Below, one piece after another: positions 53,692 to 62,799 of a DNA stretch of 64,000 nt; the first letter of the stretch is position 1; each line of letters begins with the position of its first letter. Under the pieces are notes generated by a model, which saw only the letters and a list, made by a program, of their open reading frames with translations, searched no databases and had not been told where the DNA came from. The position numbers were made by a program, and so were the translations under genes. Origin of the DNA: Puia dinghuensis (lineage in GTDB: Bacteria; Bacteroidota; Bacteroidia; Chitinophagales; Chitinophagaceae); contig NZ_BMJC01000003.1 in the NCBI RefSeq assembly GCF_014642875.1, positions 1-64,000 of the forward strand, in the 5' to 3' direction.

Positions 53692-54957
53692 TTATTTTAC
53701 CTCCAACACCTTTTTTAATTCCACCTCCATCAACAACACCTGCTCCACCCCATCCCAATACTCCATCTTCGTATTGTCCAGCGACGCCCAGGCATCATAC
53801 ACACTCAATAATTCTTCCGTGTTCTGCTCATACGCCAGCTCCAGCGTCTGCAAATTCTTCTGCAGCGCCGGCAATACCTGCTCCTCCAGCACCTTCACCT
53901 GCCGCCGCTTCGCGTCCAGCGCCCGCTGCAAGCCATACGCCGCACCAGTCGCGTCGTTCACCATCGCCTGCCGCTCGTCCTCCAGCGACTGCGCTTTCCA
54001 TTTCAGGCTCTCCACGTTCGCCTTCGACGCCCTCGACGACCACGACAACATCGGTAGCCGCACCGTCGCCATCAACGTGTATTCCATCGGCGTCCCGCCA
54101 AAACCGAACATGTGATCATACCGTACGCCGAACTCCGGCCGCAGCTTTGCCCGATCGGCCGTCTGCTCCAACCCATTCAGCCGGATGCTCTCGCTCACCG
54201 CCCGTATGTCACTACGCCCTTCCAGCAGGCTCATGCTATCAACACCCACCACCGGCATATCGACCACCACCGCCGTGTCCACTTCGAAAGCCGTCGCCTT
54301 GTCCCGGTTCATCAGCGTATTCAGTGCAATCCGCACCTGTTCCACGTCATTCTCCAACCCGATGCGCCGGCCGGCCAGGTTTCCCAGCGCCGCCTTCGCC
54401 TTATAATACGCTCCGATCTTCCCCAGGTTATTCTTATACCGCAGCTCCGCGTCCCGGATCATAAAGTCAAGGAGCTTTGCATCCTCGTCCAGCACCCCCA
54501 TCCGGTGCTCCGCCACCACCCACTGATAATAGGCACGCCTCGCCGCCGCATACAGTTCATTGGCCGTCGCCCCCTTCTTTGCCCGCTCCACCGCCGACAT
54601 GCTCCGCAGATATGCCTCTTCCGCGTCCTGCCGCCTCCTGTTGGGAAACATCTGCTCCGCTGACACCATATACTGTCCTATCCCCGACGCTCCGTTCCCC
54701 TGCCGCTTCCACAGCGACGGATCATACGGCGTCATCCACCACCCCGTGCTCAACTGCGGCGCTTCCCAGCTCCGCGCCCCCTTCGCGCTTTCATCCAGCG
54801 ACTGCGCCAACGCATCCGACGACCGCAGCGAAGGATGGTTGCGACCGATGATCCTCAGGATGCTGTCGATGCCGAGCACTGGCTGGGCTTGCACGGTTAG
54901 ACTGTCCAGGAGCATGAGCATAATGATTATCTTGTTCATGTCATTAGTGTTTTGCAT
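53692..54957 (-). CDS. TolC-family outer-membrane efflux protein
   Basis: A 421-residue outer-membrane channel subunit with a signal peptide (about 7-24, ending LTVQAQ) and two repeats of long helices. The second includes LSWSSRASKANVESLKWKAQSLEDERQAMVN. It overlaps the pump gene by 14 bases and abuts the second adaptor gene, so it is part of the tripartite metal efflux operon. An alternative start is Met7. Confidence 0.92.
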   Translation of the reverse strand: MQNTNDMNKIIIMLMLLDSLTVQAQPVLGIDSILRIIGRNHPSLRSSDALAQSLDESAKGARSWEAPQLSTGWWMTPYDPSLWKRQGNGASGIGQYMVSAEQMFPNRRRQDAEEAYLRSMSAVERAKKGATANELYAAARRAYYQWVVAEHRMGVLDEDAKLLDFMIRDAELRYKNNLGKIGAYYKAKAALGNLAGRRIGLENDVEQVRIALNTLMNRDKATAFEVDTAVVVDMPVVGVDSMSLLEGRSDIRAVSESIRLNGLEQTADRAKLRPEFGVRYDHMFGFGGTPMEYTLMATVRLPMLSWSSRASKANVESLKWKAQSLEDERQAMVNDATGAAYGLQRALDAKRRQVKVLEEQVLPALQKNLQTLELAYEQNTEELLSVYDAWASLDNTKMEYWDGVEQVLLMEVELKKVLEVK

Positions 54958-57900
54958 CTATTATTTGGATGCGTCCAAATTTTCGTAATTCGTATTCCTT
55001 TGTCATCAGAAAGATCAGCGGCGTCACCAGCAGGATATGAGTAGCCGAAGTCAATACTCCGCCCACCATCGGCAGCACGATCGGTTTCATCACGTCACTC
55101 CCCACGCCATTACTCCATAGGATCGGCACCAACGCAAACAACGCCACCGATACCGTCATCAGCTTTGGCCGCAGCCGCCGCGCCGCCCCCGCAATCACCG
55201 CCTCCCGCAGGTCGGCCCGGGTGATCGTCTCCCGCGAATTGCCCTTCGCCGCCACCAGCTGCGCCATCGCGTCATTCAGGTAGATCACCATCACGATACC
55301 CGTCTCCACCGCCAGCCCAAACAGCGCGATAAAGCCCACAGCCACCGCTACCGACAGGTTCACACCCCACACGTAGATCATGATCGCCCCGCCGATCAGC
55401 GCAAACGGGATCGACACCAGCGAGAAAAACGCCTCCCTCGCCGAATGAAAAGCGAAATACATCGCTCCAAAGATGATCAGCAGCACCACCGGCAAAATCC
55501 AGGTCAGCGTCCGCTCGCTGCGGATCAGGCTCTCGTACTGCCCGCTCCATTCGATATAATATCCCTTCGGCAGCCCCGTCAACGCCTTATCCAGCCGCTG
55601 CTGCGCTTCCTTCACCGTTCCCGCCAGGTCGCGGTCCCGCACATTGAACAACACCGTCCCCCGCAAAGCCGCATTCTCCGAATTGATCATCGGTGGCCCC
55701 TCCGTAATCTTTATATCTGCCACCGCTTCCAGCGGCACCGGCCCAAAGCCGTTCGTCGCCACCGACAAGCGCCGCAGCGCCGTCAGGTTGTCCCGGAAGT
55801 CCTGCCCATACCGCGCATTCACCGAAAACCGGTCCCGGCCTTCCACCGTCGTCGTCAGCTGCATACCACCAAGCGCACTCTCCACTACTGCATTCACGTC
55901 ATCCACCGTCAACCCATAGCGGCCGATCTCCTCCCGCTTCACCGAAATGTCGATATATTTCCCACCGGTGATCGGGTCCACGTACAAATCCTTCACGCCC
56001 GGTATGCCATTCAGCGCGGTTCGTATCCGCTGCGACAACGCGTCGATCGTGTCCAGGTTCTGCCCGTACACCTTTACCCCCACATCCGTCCGTATCCCAG
56101 TTGATAGCATATTGATGCGGTTGATGATCGGCTGCGTCCATCCATTCGTCACCCCGGGGATCTGTAGCTTTGCATTCAGCTCCCGGATGATACTGTCCTT
56201 CGTCACCCCCGGCCTCCACTGGGCCCGAGGCTTCAACAGCACAATCGTCTCCACCATATTGATCGGAGAATTATCCGTCGCCGTACTGGCGCGTCCCGCC
56301 TTGCCTAACACGTTCGTCACCTCCGGCTGTGCCGCGATGATCCGGTCCTGCACCTGCAACAACCGTTTCATCTCCGCATTCGACACGTCCGGCTGCATCA
56401 CCGGCATAAACAGAATAGACCCTTCGTCCAATGGCGGCATAAACTCCCGCCCCAGGCTCAACACCAACGGCACACAAACCGCCAGCGCCAGCACGTTGAT
56501 CCCCAGCGTTACCCAGCGCAGCCGCAGACAACCGCGTATCACCCACTCATACCCCCGTTCAAGCAGCCGGTTCACGGGGTTAGCTCCCTCCTGGCGAAAA
56601 CGCCCCCGCATAAACAACGAGATCAGCACCGGCGCCAGCGTCACCACCAGCACCGCATCCACCGCCAGGATAAACGTCTTCGTATAAGCCAGCGGATGAA
56701 ACAGCTTCCCCTCCTGCCCCGTCAGCAGGAATACCGGCAAGAAGGACGCGATAATGATCACCGTCGAAAAGAATACCCCCCGCGACACCTGGATACACGC
56801 CTTACGGATCAGCTCCATCCGCGTTGCCTCCGCCAGCCGGCCACCCGTCCCCAGCGCTGCCTGTTCCTCCGCCAGGTGCCGGTACGCATTCTCCGACATA
56901 ATGATCCCATTGTCCACAATCACCCCGATCGCCAACGCAATTCCCGTCAGCGACATAATATTGGAGGACAGCCCAAACGCGTTCAGCAGGATAAAGCTCG
57001 TAGCGATCGTGATCGGTATCTGGATAATAATACTGAGCGCGCTCCGCCAATCCAGCAGGAAAAGCAGCACGATCAGCGACACGATCACCATTTCCTCCAG
57101 CAGCTTCCCCTTCACATTCCCGATCGCCCCCTTGATCAGCTCGCTCCGGTCGTAGGCCACCTTGAACGTTACACCCGCCGGCAGCCCCCGCTGCACATCC
57201 GCCATCTTCCGCTTCACCGCCTCGACGACCTTGTCCGCATTCTCCCCATAGCGCATCACCACGATACCACCCACCACTTCCCCCTGGCCGTTCCCGTCGA
57301 ATATCCCCAATCGTAAGTCCCCTCCCATCTGAACCGTCGCCACATCCTTCACCCGGATGGGAATACCTTTATTATTGCCGATGGCGATGGTCTCCAGGTC
57401 TGCCTTATCTTTCACATAGCCAAGTCCCCGGATGATATAGGCCGCGTCGCCCATGTCCATTTTGCGTCCTCCCACGTCGTTATTCCCCGCGCGAATCGCC
57501 CGCCCCACATCTCCCATCGACAGACCGTAATATTGTAGCTTCACCGGGTCTACCACCAGTTGGTACTGCTTCTCAAAGCCGCCGAACGAAGCCACCTCCG
57601 CAACGCCCGACACCGTCTGCAACGCCAGCTTCACATACCAGTCCTGCAAAGCCCGCTGGTCCCCCAGGTCCATCCCCTTCGCATCCAGGGTGTACCAGAA
57701 CACATGCCCCACTCCCGTCCCGTCCGGCCCCAGCGCCGGCACCACGTCCGCCGGCAACAAGCGCTGCGCATAGCTCAACCGCTCCAGCACCCGGCTCCGC
57801 GCCCAATACACATCCACGTCGTCGTCGAAAATGATATACACGAAGCTCATCCCGAACATCGACGTCCCCCGCACGTTCTTAACTTTGGGGATACCCTGTA

Positions 57901-58117
57901 GATTGCTCACCAGCGGGTACGTCACCTGATCCTCGATGATCTGCGGACTCCGCCCCGACCACTCCGTAAATACGATCACCTGGTTCTCCGAAAGGTCCGG
58001 GATCGCGTCGATAGGGTTCTGCCGGACCGAGTACATGCCCCAGCCCAGCAGTCCCGCCGCCAACAGGAGCACCAGCACCCTGTTGTGCAACGACCACGCA
58101 ATTAATTTTTGCACCAT
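54944..58117 (-). CDS. cusA: CusA/CzcA-type heavy-metal RND transporter
   Basis: A 1057-residue inner-membrane proton-driven pump of the HME-RND family with 12 membrane helices and two large periplasmic loops. Signatures include RQNPIDAIPDLSENQVIVFTEW, VIVDNGIIMSENAYRHL and the central SPINMVETIVLLKPR, INRINMLSTGI. The Met contexts in the last two resemble those of E. coli CusA, which favours Cu(I)/Ag(I) over Zn/Co/Cd. It is followed by TolC and two adaptors in one operon. Confidence 0.95.
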   Translation of the reverse strand: MVQKLIAWSLHNRVLVLLLAAGLLGWGMYSVRQNPIDAIPDLSENQVIVFTEWSGRSPQIIEDQVTYPLVSNLQGIPKVKNVRGTSMFGMSFVYIIFDDDVDVYWARSRVLERLSYAQRLLPADVVPALGPDGTGVGHVFWYTLDAKGMDLGDQRALQDWYVKLALQTVSGVAEVASFGGFEKQYQLVVDPVKLQYYGLSMGDVGRAIRAGNNDVGGRKMDMGDAAYIIRGLGYVKDKADLETIAIGNNKGIPIRVKDVATVQMGGDLRLGIFDGNGQGEVVGGIVVMRYGENADKVVEAVKRKMADVQRGLPAGVTFKVAYDRSELIKGAIGNVKGKLLEEMVIVSLIVLLFLLDWRSALSIIIQIPITIATSFILLNAFGLSSNIMSLTGIALAIGVIVDNGIIMSENAYRHLAEEQAALGTGGRLAEATRMELIRKACIQVSRGVFFSTVIIIASFLPVFLLTGQEGKLFHPLAYTKTFILAVDAVLVVTLAPVLISLFMRGRFRQEGANPVNRLLERGYEWVIRGCLRLRWVTLGINVLALAVCVPLVLSLGREFMPPLDEGSILFMPVMQPDVSNAEMKRLLQVQDRIIAAQPEVTNVLGKAGRASTATDNSPINMVETIVLLKPRAQWRPGVTKDSIIRELNAKLQIPGVTNGWTQPIINRINMLSTGIRTDVGVKVYGQNLDTIDALSQRIRTALNGIPGVKDLYVDPITGGKYIDISVKREEIGRYGLTVDDVNAVVESALGGMQLTTTVEGRDRFSVNARYGQDFRDNLTALRRLSVATNGFGPVPLEAVADIKITEGPPMINSENAALRGTVLFNVRDRDLAGTVKEAQQRLDKALTGLPKGYYIEWSGQYESLIRSERTLTWILPVVLLIIFGAMYFAFHSAREAFFSLVSIPFALIGGAIMIYVWGVNLSVAVAVGFIALFGLAVETGIVMVIYLNDAMAQLVAAKGNSRETITRADLREAVIAGAARRLRPKLMTVSVALFALVPILWSNGVGSDVMKPIVLPMVGGVLTSATHILLVTPLIFLMTKEYELRKFGRIQIIDAKH

Positions 58118-58127
58118 AGTGTTAAGA

Positions 58128-58382
58128 TTACATTTTCATCCCCTTCATCGAGGCTGAATCTTTTTTGGTCTTGTTCAATCCCGCTGCCTTCTTCTCCGCC
58201 AGCGTCATCCCACATTTGGGGCATTTCCCGGGCTTCTCACTTACGACATCGGGGTGCATCGGGCAGGTGTATTGTTTCCTGACTACCAATGTCTGCGTTG
58301 CTTTCGGGGTTGGCTTTGTTTGGGCAAATACACCAGTAATGGCCATAAAAGAAACCATCATTATCATCAATAACTTTTTCAT
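58128..58382 (-). CDS. small secreted heavy-metal-binding domain protein
   Basis: An 84-residue protein with a signal peptide (about 1-20) and one heavy-metal-binding domain, YTCPMHPDVVSEKPGKCPKCGMTL. The tail is Met-rich and ends SMKGMKM. It is 10 bases upstream of the pump gene on the same strand. It is probably a periplasmic copper-binding or chaperone-like partner of the efflux system. Confidence 0.9.
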   Translation of the reverse strand: MKKLLMIMMVSFMAITGVFAQTKPTPKATQTLVVRKQYTCPMHPDVVSEKPGKCPKCGMTLAEKKAAGLNKTKKDSASMKGMKM

Positions 58383-58548
58383 TGTTCAATGGAATTGTGT
58401 GTATACGGTAGCTTGCCGTCAGCATATGCCGACATAGCCGCTATCGTACGATACTTTAAGAAATAAAAATCAACAGGAAATAATCGTCCACGGTACGACG
58501 CAAACGACAAAGCCCGGCAGGACGCCAGGCATTCATTAACCAAATGGA

Positions 58549-58962
58549 TCAAATACGGAAATTACAATTGCGCAGAAAAACGGGGACGCTTTCTGCTAAA
58601 GGTGGGCCGTTCGCCGCCGGACAGGCTATCGCGGACGCAAACACCAGCGGCTCACTCCATGCAGGAAGCGGCGTCGGGACAAGCGCTGCCGTCAGATTCC
58701 ACTCCGCCCAGCCCTGCACAGGCTTTTGCGCGCGGTCGCTCTGGATATGCTTGTGCTCGTCGTGGCAGCAATTCTTCATGCCCACCGAGCAACCCTTCAT
58801 CGCCACGTCCTTCGCCATCCCACAGGAAATGCAATCCCTGCTTTCATGGTCCACCAACCCCCACCCCACCAGGCGCCCCATGCAATAATGCAAATGCACC
58901 GTAGCCCCCATCGAGGTCGAGAGGTAAAGAACCGCTAATATGGACGCAATGATCCTTTTCAT
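58549..58962 (-). CDS. HYC_CC_PP family protein
   Basis: A protein of about 137 residues, started at the Met before KRIIASILAVLYLS, which gives a signal-like N-terminus. It has the family's HYC motif in VHLHYCMGRLVGW, a CC pair in MKNCCHDEHK and a PP near the C-terminus (GPPLAESVPVFLRNC). These proteins occur next to metal efflux genes in Bacteroidota and probably bind metal through Cys and His. The upstream frame to 58986 is less likely. Confidence 0.85.
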   Translation of the reverse strand: MKRIIASILAVLYLSTSMGATVHLHYCMGRLVGWGLVDHESRDCISCGMAKDVAMKGCSVGMKNCCHDEHKHIQSDRAQKPVQGWAEWNLTAALVPTPLPAWSEPLVFASAIACPAANGPPLAESVPVFLRNCNFRI

Positions 58963-59039
58963 GGATGTTACCCCAAAGCTATACACTTTCCCCGAATCCC
59001 TGTTATATTTTACTGGGAAAAAATTGCAAAATTCCTCGC

Positions 59040-59423
59040 TTAATGCTTCGCTTCTATCGCAATTGGTGAGACGTCTACAAGCTCAAGAGATTTAACCATG
59101 TGTTCCACCGTGTGCTTGTATTTTAAGAAATGGGCAGTTTGAATATGATATCTATACGCATTTTCATCGGCATAGATTTCAAACACAGTCACATGCGTTG
59201 GATGCTCCTTCTCATAAACGGCAGATAAACTAAGAACACCTGGTTCCATTTTCACAGCGGCAGTTATTCCTTCCTTAAGAGCGGCTTTATAGCTTCCCAG
59301 TTGTGTGGAGTCTACTACAATTCTTGCGATTCGCATATAAGGGCCGGTGTTGTTTTGTGCCGTCAATTGATCGGTTTTGAGGAAAAGAAATAGAATAAAG
59401 ATGGTAACAGTTCTAAATTTCAT
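59040..59423 (-). CDS. secreted antibiotic-biosynthesis-monooxygenase-like (ABM) protein
   Basis: A 127-residue protein with a signal peptide (about 1-22) and one ABM dimeric alpha/beta-barrel domain: MRIARIVVDSTQLGSYKAALKEGITAAVKMEPGVLSLSAVYEKEHPTHVTVFEIYADENAYRYHIQTAHFLKYK. Such proteins can be quinol monooxygenases or simple ligand binders. It follows the cupin gene by 11 bases on the same strand. Confidence 0.88.
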   Translation of the reverse strand: MKFRTVTIFILFLFLKTDQLTAQNNTGPYMRIARIVVDSTQLGSYKAALKEGITAAVKMEPGVLSLSAVYEKEHPTHVTVFEIYADENAYRYHIQTAHFLKYKHTVEHMVKSLELVDVSPIAIEAKH

Positions 59424-59434
59424 TTGGTGAGATT

Positions 59435-59830
59435 TTACTTTTTGTACTGCTCGTCCGTCACCTTTTCCATCCAGTCAACGACCTTGCCGTTCAGGTTCTC
59501 CTGAATGGCGATATGGGTCATGGCAGTGGTAGGCGACGCCCCGTGCCAGTGCTTTTCACCCGGCGCAAACCATACCACATCACCAGGCCGGATCTCTTCT
59601 ATCGGGCCGCCTTCCCGCTGTACCCAACCGAACCCCGCCGTCACAATCAACGTCTGTCCCAACGGATGCATGTGCCAGGCGGTACGGGCTCCCGGCTCAA
59701 AAGTAACAGCGGCGCCGGCAGCACGGGCCGAATCATTTGCCTGAAACAAGGGATCGATGCGAACTGTCCCCGTGAACCAATCCTCCGGCCCCTTCGTGGA
59801 AGGTTGCGAACCAACTCTCTTAATATCCAT
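59435..59830 (-). CDS. cupin-domain protein
   Basis: A 131-residue single-cupin protein: [33 protein letters not shown] and [29 protein letters not shown]. The metal-binding His/Gln/His set is present (HMHP, Q, H). The pattern resembles small cupins annotated as hydroxynitrile-lyase-like or quercetinase-like. No signal peptide is seen. It is probably co-transcribed with the ABM gene. Confidence 0.9.
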   Translation of the reverse strand: MDIKRVGSQPSTKGPEDWFTGTVRIDPLFQANDSARAAGAAVTFEPGARTAWHMHPLGQTLIVTAGFGWVQREGGPIEEIRPGDVVWFAPGEKHWHGASPTTAMTHIAIQENLNGKVVDWMEKVTDEQYKK

Positions 59831-59859
59831 TTTACAACCATTTTAAAAATGTGTTTGCC

Positions 59860-60231
59860 CTATCTCGACAATAAATTACCTGGCACCCGCAGTCCTTCCT
59901 CGCTTGACAGGACTTTGAGCATGACCTTTCGCAGTCCCTGGGGAATCAGGGTTATTTCGGACTGAGCAAGCGGCTGGAGCAGTTCAATGAATTCATCCTC
60001 GTCATCGTAGAAACCAAACTGTAGGACCCATTTATCCCCGGAGAGCAACCGGATCGCCAACTCCTGGTCCTCTTCGTCCTTATGCACCTTAATGATCGCC
60101 CACTGCTCATTGTCCTCCTCTTCAAAGTGAACGTCGACGGCTTTTTTATTCACCACTTCTGTCACGATCTTCTCTACTAAGGAGCCCGGGCGGTTTTTGA
60201 CCAGTTCTTCGTATTTTTTGTTGTTTGCCAT
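59860..60231 (-). CDS. hypothetical acidic protein
   Basis: A protein of about 123 residues, started at the Met before ANNKKYEELV. I do not recognise the family. It is acidic (FEEEDNEQWAIIKVHKDEEDQELAIRLL, FYDDEDEFIELL), mixed alpha/beta, cytosolic and without cysteines. It is divergent from the YeiH-type transporter gene. Confidence 0.7.
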   Translation of the reverse strand: MANNKKYEELVKNRPGSLVEKIVTEVVNKKAVDVHFEEEDNEQWAIIKVHKDEEDQELAIRLLSGDKWVLQFGFYDDEDEFIELLQPLAQSEITLIPQGLRKVMLKVLSSEEGLRVPGNLLSR

Positions 60232-60300
60232 AGCTGCCGCAAAGATACCCATTATCAGTCAATTCGTTGCGCAAACCCGTGCAAGATTTTAATCTACTAT

Positions 60301-60332
60301 TTTTGTAGACTTTAACAATTGCGGTATCTTGG
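60301..60332 (+). promoter_or_regulatory. promoter of the YeiH-type transporter gene
   Basis: TTTTG is followed by 19 bases and TATCTTGG, one base off the Bacteroidota -7 consensus, 23 bases before the chosen ATG. A small inverted repeat (TCTAC/GTAGA) around 60293-60309 overlaps the -33 element. Confidence 0.55.
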
Positions 60333-60355
60333 CACTCAACAAAATAACTGCTCAT

Positions 60356-61750
60356 ATGAATACCAATACGATCGCGCCGGCAGATACGAAGCAACCCCCT
60401 GCGGAGCCAAAATTCTGGGCGAAGGAAGACTGGTGGGCGGTATGGCTTGGCCTGGGTATCATCCTTTTGGCCTATGGCTTTTATCTTTCCGGATCGAGTA
60501 TCTCCTGGATCGCAGTCGCCCCTTCCAAGTGGTCGACCCTGACGCAACTGGCCGGCCAGTTCTCGACGAACGCCGCCCGGTACCTTACTTTGCTGATTGC
60601 TTTCCTGGTCCTTTTCACCATCGTGGTTTCTTTCATTGGCCAGCGGCCCAAGGCATTCATCCCCTCTTTTGTCTTTGTCTTTGTTGGATCGACAATGATC
60701 TACTTCCTCGGCAGCTGGGACCAGGCCAGCCGCTATAACCTGGAACCGCCCCTGGTGGCGCTGCTACTTGGCCTTATGATTTCCAATATCATCGGATTGC
60801 CCCGCTGGCTCGACGCCGGTTTCCGGGTCGAATTTTATATTAAGCTGGGCATCGTCCTGCTGGGCGCAACATTGCCGTTTACGTTGATCATCTGGGCTGG
60901 ACCGGTGGCTATTTTGCAAGCGTCCATCGTTTCCATCGTCACGTTCCTGGCTATCTTCTTCTTTGCCCGGAAATTAGGTCTGGATAACAGGCTGGCGGCG
61001 GTGTTGGGAGCAGGTGGAGCTGTCTGTGGCGTTTCAGCGTCCATTGCCGTTGCCGGCGCCGTACGGGCCAAAAAGGAGCATCCGCCAATCGCGATAAGCC
61101 TGGTGGTATTTTGGGCGATCGTGTTCATTTTCGCTTTGCCGCTGGTATCGCGCATGATGCACCTGCCGACGGGTGTCGGGGGCGCCTGGATCGGGACTTC
61201 GGAATTCGCCGACGCTGCCGGCCTGGCCGCGGCGCAATCTTACGGCGGGCTGGCCGGAACCAACTTGGGTATTTCAGGAACGGCGGACCAGGCGCTTGCT
61301 TCGTATACGCTGATCAAGGTTATCGGCAGGGATATCTGGATCGGCATTTGGGCGTTCGTGCTGGCGCTGATCGCCGTGACGGTTTGGGAACGATCGGAAA
61401 CCCAGTCGAAGGCGCCGATCGGTCAGATATGGTGGCGCTTCCCCAAATTCGTGATCGGATTCCTCATCGCTTCGATCTTGACGACCCTGATCGTCCATGG
61501 ATATACGCTGGGGGATTACAACAAACTGGTGAAACCCGCCCTCATCACCCCCATCACGTCGCTGCGGACCTGGGCGTTCACCTTCAGCTTCCTGAGTATC
61601 GGGCTTACTACGCGATTCCGGGAGTTAGCCAACGCGGGGGTGAAACCCTTTGTGGCATTCACCGCCGGAGTCGTCATCAACGTACTATTGGGGTACATCC
61701 TGTCCGTAGTTGTTTTCGGCCACTACTGGGCTTCCCTGGCAACACATTGA
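60356..61750 (+). CDS. YeiH/PSE-family putative sulfate exporter
   Basis: An inner-membrane protein of about 464 residues (start at the Met before NTNTIAPADT; the frame extends 9 codons upstream into the promoter). It has roughly ten or more hydrophobic helices and the family segments LGLMISNIIGLPRWLDAGFRVEFYIKLGIVLLGATLPF, AVLGAGGAVCGVSASIAVAGAVRAKKEHP and LSIGLTTRFREL. The substrate assignment to sulfate or sulfite in this family is tentative. A small cysteine protein gene follows by 3 bases. Confidence 0.9.
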   Translation: MNTNTIAPADTKQPPAEPKFWAKEDWWAVWLGLGIILLAYGFYLSGSSISWIAVAPSKWSTLTQLAGQFSTNAARYLTLLIAFLVLFTIVVSFIGQRPKAFIPSFVFVFVGSTMIYFLGSWDQASRYNLEPPLVALLLGLMISNIIGLPRWLDAGFRVEFYIKLGIVLLGATLPFTLIIWAGPVAILQASIVSIVTFLAIFFFARKLGLDNRLAAVLGAGGAVCGVSASIAVAGAVRAKKEHPPIAISLVVFWAIVFIFALPLVSRMMHLPTGVGGAWIGTSEFADAAGLAAAQSYGGLAGTNLGISGTADQALASYTLIKVIGRDIWIGIWAFVLALIAVTVWERSETQSKAPIGQIWWRFPKFVIGFLIASILTTLIVHGYTLGDYNKLVKPALITPITSLRTWAFTFSFLSIGLTTRFRELANAGVKPFVAFTAGVVINVLLGYILSVVVFGHYWASLATH

Positions 61751-61753
61751 CAT

Positions 61754-61978
61754 ATGAAAATCTTTAACTCGATCGAACTAAGTAATTCCGGGCCGACGTG
61801 CCAGCAGTGCGCCCATTTCCAAAATGATCCGGCAACGATCGAAGAGGCGTATGGCGGACTGAAGTGCATGAGTTCAGGCTTTGCATCAGTACGGGACCGG
61901 GATGGTTTTTGCAATTACCATCAGCTGTATCTTTCCGCGCGGGACAGTTGTCCTCAATTGTTGCTTCAGCCCATATGA
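61754..61978 (+). CDS. small cysteine-containing conserved-type protein
   Basis: A 74-residue protein with Cys at TCQQCAHF, KCMSSGF, FCNYHQLY and DSCPQ, plus a SVRDRDGFC turn. The pattern suggests an Fe-S or zinc site. I recall similar small proteins in Bacteroidota and Proteobacteria but no established function. It begins 3 bases after the transporter stop, so it is likely co-translated. Confidence 0.7.
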   Translation: MKIFNSIELSNSGPTCQQCAHFQNDPATIEEAYGGLKCMSSGFASVRDRDGFCNYHQLYLSARDSCPQLLLQPI

Positions 61979-62058
61979 AACGGCTACAACAAACAGAGAA
62001 TTGGATACCGCCAGTTTTTGAGCGGGTGTGAAATTTGCAGTATAAAATGCGCGAAATC

Positions 62059-62781
62059 ATGAAAAATGTATTGATAACGGGAGCCAACAAAGGGATCGGC
62101 TTTGAAACTGCCAGACAACTGGCGCAATTAGGATATTATGTCTTTTTGGGCAGCAGAAACAGGGACAAGGGAGAAGATGCCGTTCAGCGCCTGAGAGGAT
62201 TGGGGCTTGCCAACGTGGAAGCTGTTGAAATAGACGTCGCGGATATGCATTCTGTTATGGCTGCAAGAGTGGCGCTGGAAGCCAGGATCGATGCACTGGA
62301 TATACTCATTAATAATGCGGCTATCGCAGGAGACCAACCACAGAAAATATCTACCGGCGATATCGCCAATTTGCGGAATGTTTTCGACACCAATTATTTC
62401 GGCGCCATCCAGGTGACACAGCAATTCCTTCCGCTGCTGAAGAAATCCCGGAACCCCGTGATCCTGAATGTTTCCAGTGAAGTGGGTTCCTTAAGCATAA
62501 ACACCAGACCCGGGCGTAAAGACAACTGGGACAATTACAACGCATATGGCTCTTCCAAGACGGCTTTGAATGCTTTCACGGTGACGTTGGCCAATGAATT
62601 CAGAAATACTAATTTTAGGATCAATAGCGTGACGCCAGGCTATACCGCCACCGACCTCAACCAATTCCAAGGGATAAAGACCGTAGAAGAGGGGGCGAGA
62701 CCCATTGTGCGACTGGCAACCAATTCAGAAGATGGACCTACCATGAAATTTTTCGGAGAAGATGGCGAAGTGGCGTGGTAA
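62059..62781 (+). CDS. SDR family oxidoreductase
   Basis: A classical short-chain dehydrogenase of about 240 residues. It has the TGANKGIG coenzyme motif near residue 9, NNAA near residue 89, and the active site with Ser in NVSSEVG and Tyr-x3-Lys in YNAYGSSKTAL. The Met before KNVLITG is the best start; the frame opens earlier at 62035. The substrate is unknown. An AraC regulator follows after 18 bases. Confidence 0.92.
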   Translation: MKNVLITGANKGIGFETARQLAQLGYYVFLGSRNRDKGEDAVQRLRGLGLANVEAVEIDVADMHSVMAARVALEARIDALDILINNAAIAGDQPQKISTGDIANLRNVFDTNYFGAIQVTQQFLPLLKKSRNPVILNVSSEVGSLSINTRPGRKDNWDNYNAYGSSKTALNAFTVTLANEFRNTNFRINSVTPGYTATDLNQFQGIKTVEEGARPIVRLATNSEDGPTMKFFGEDGEVAW

Positions 62782-62799
62782 GCCATTAATAAAAGAACA

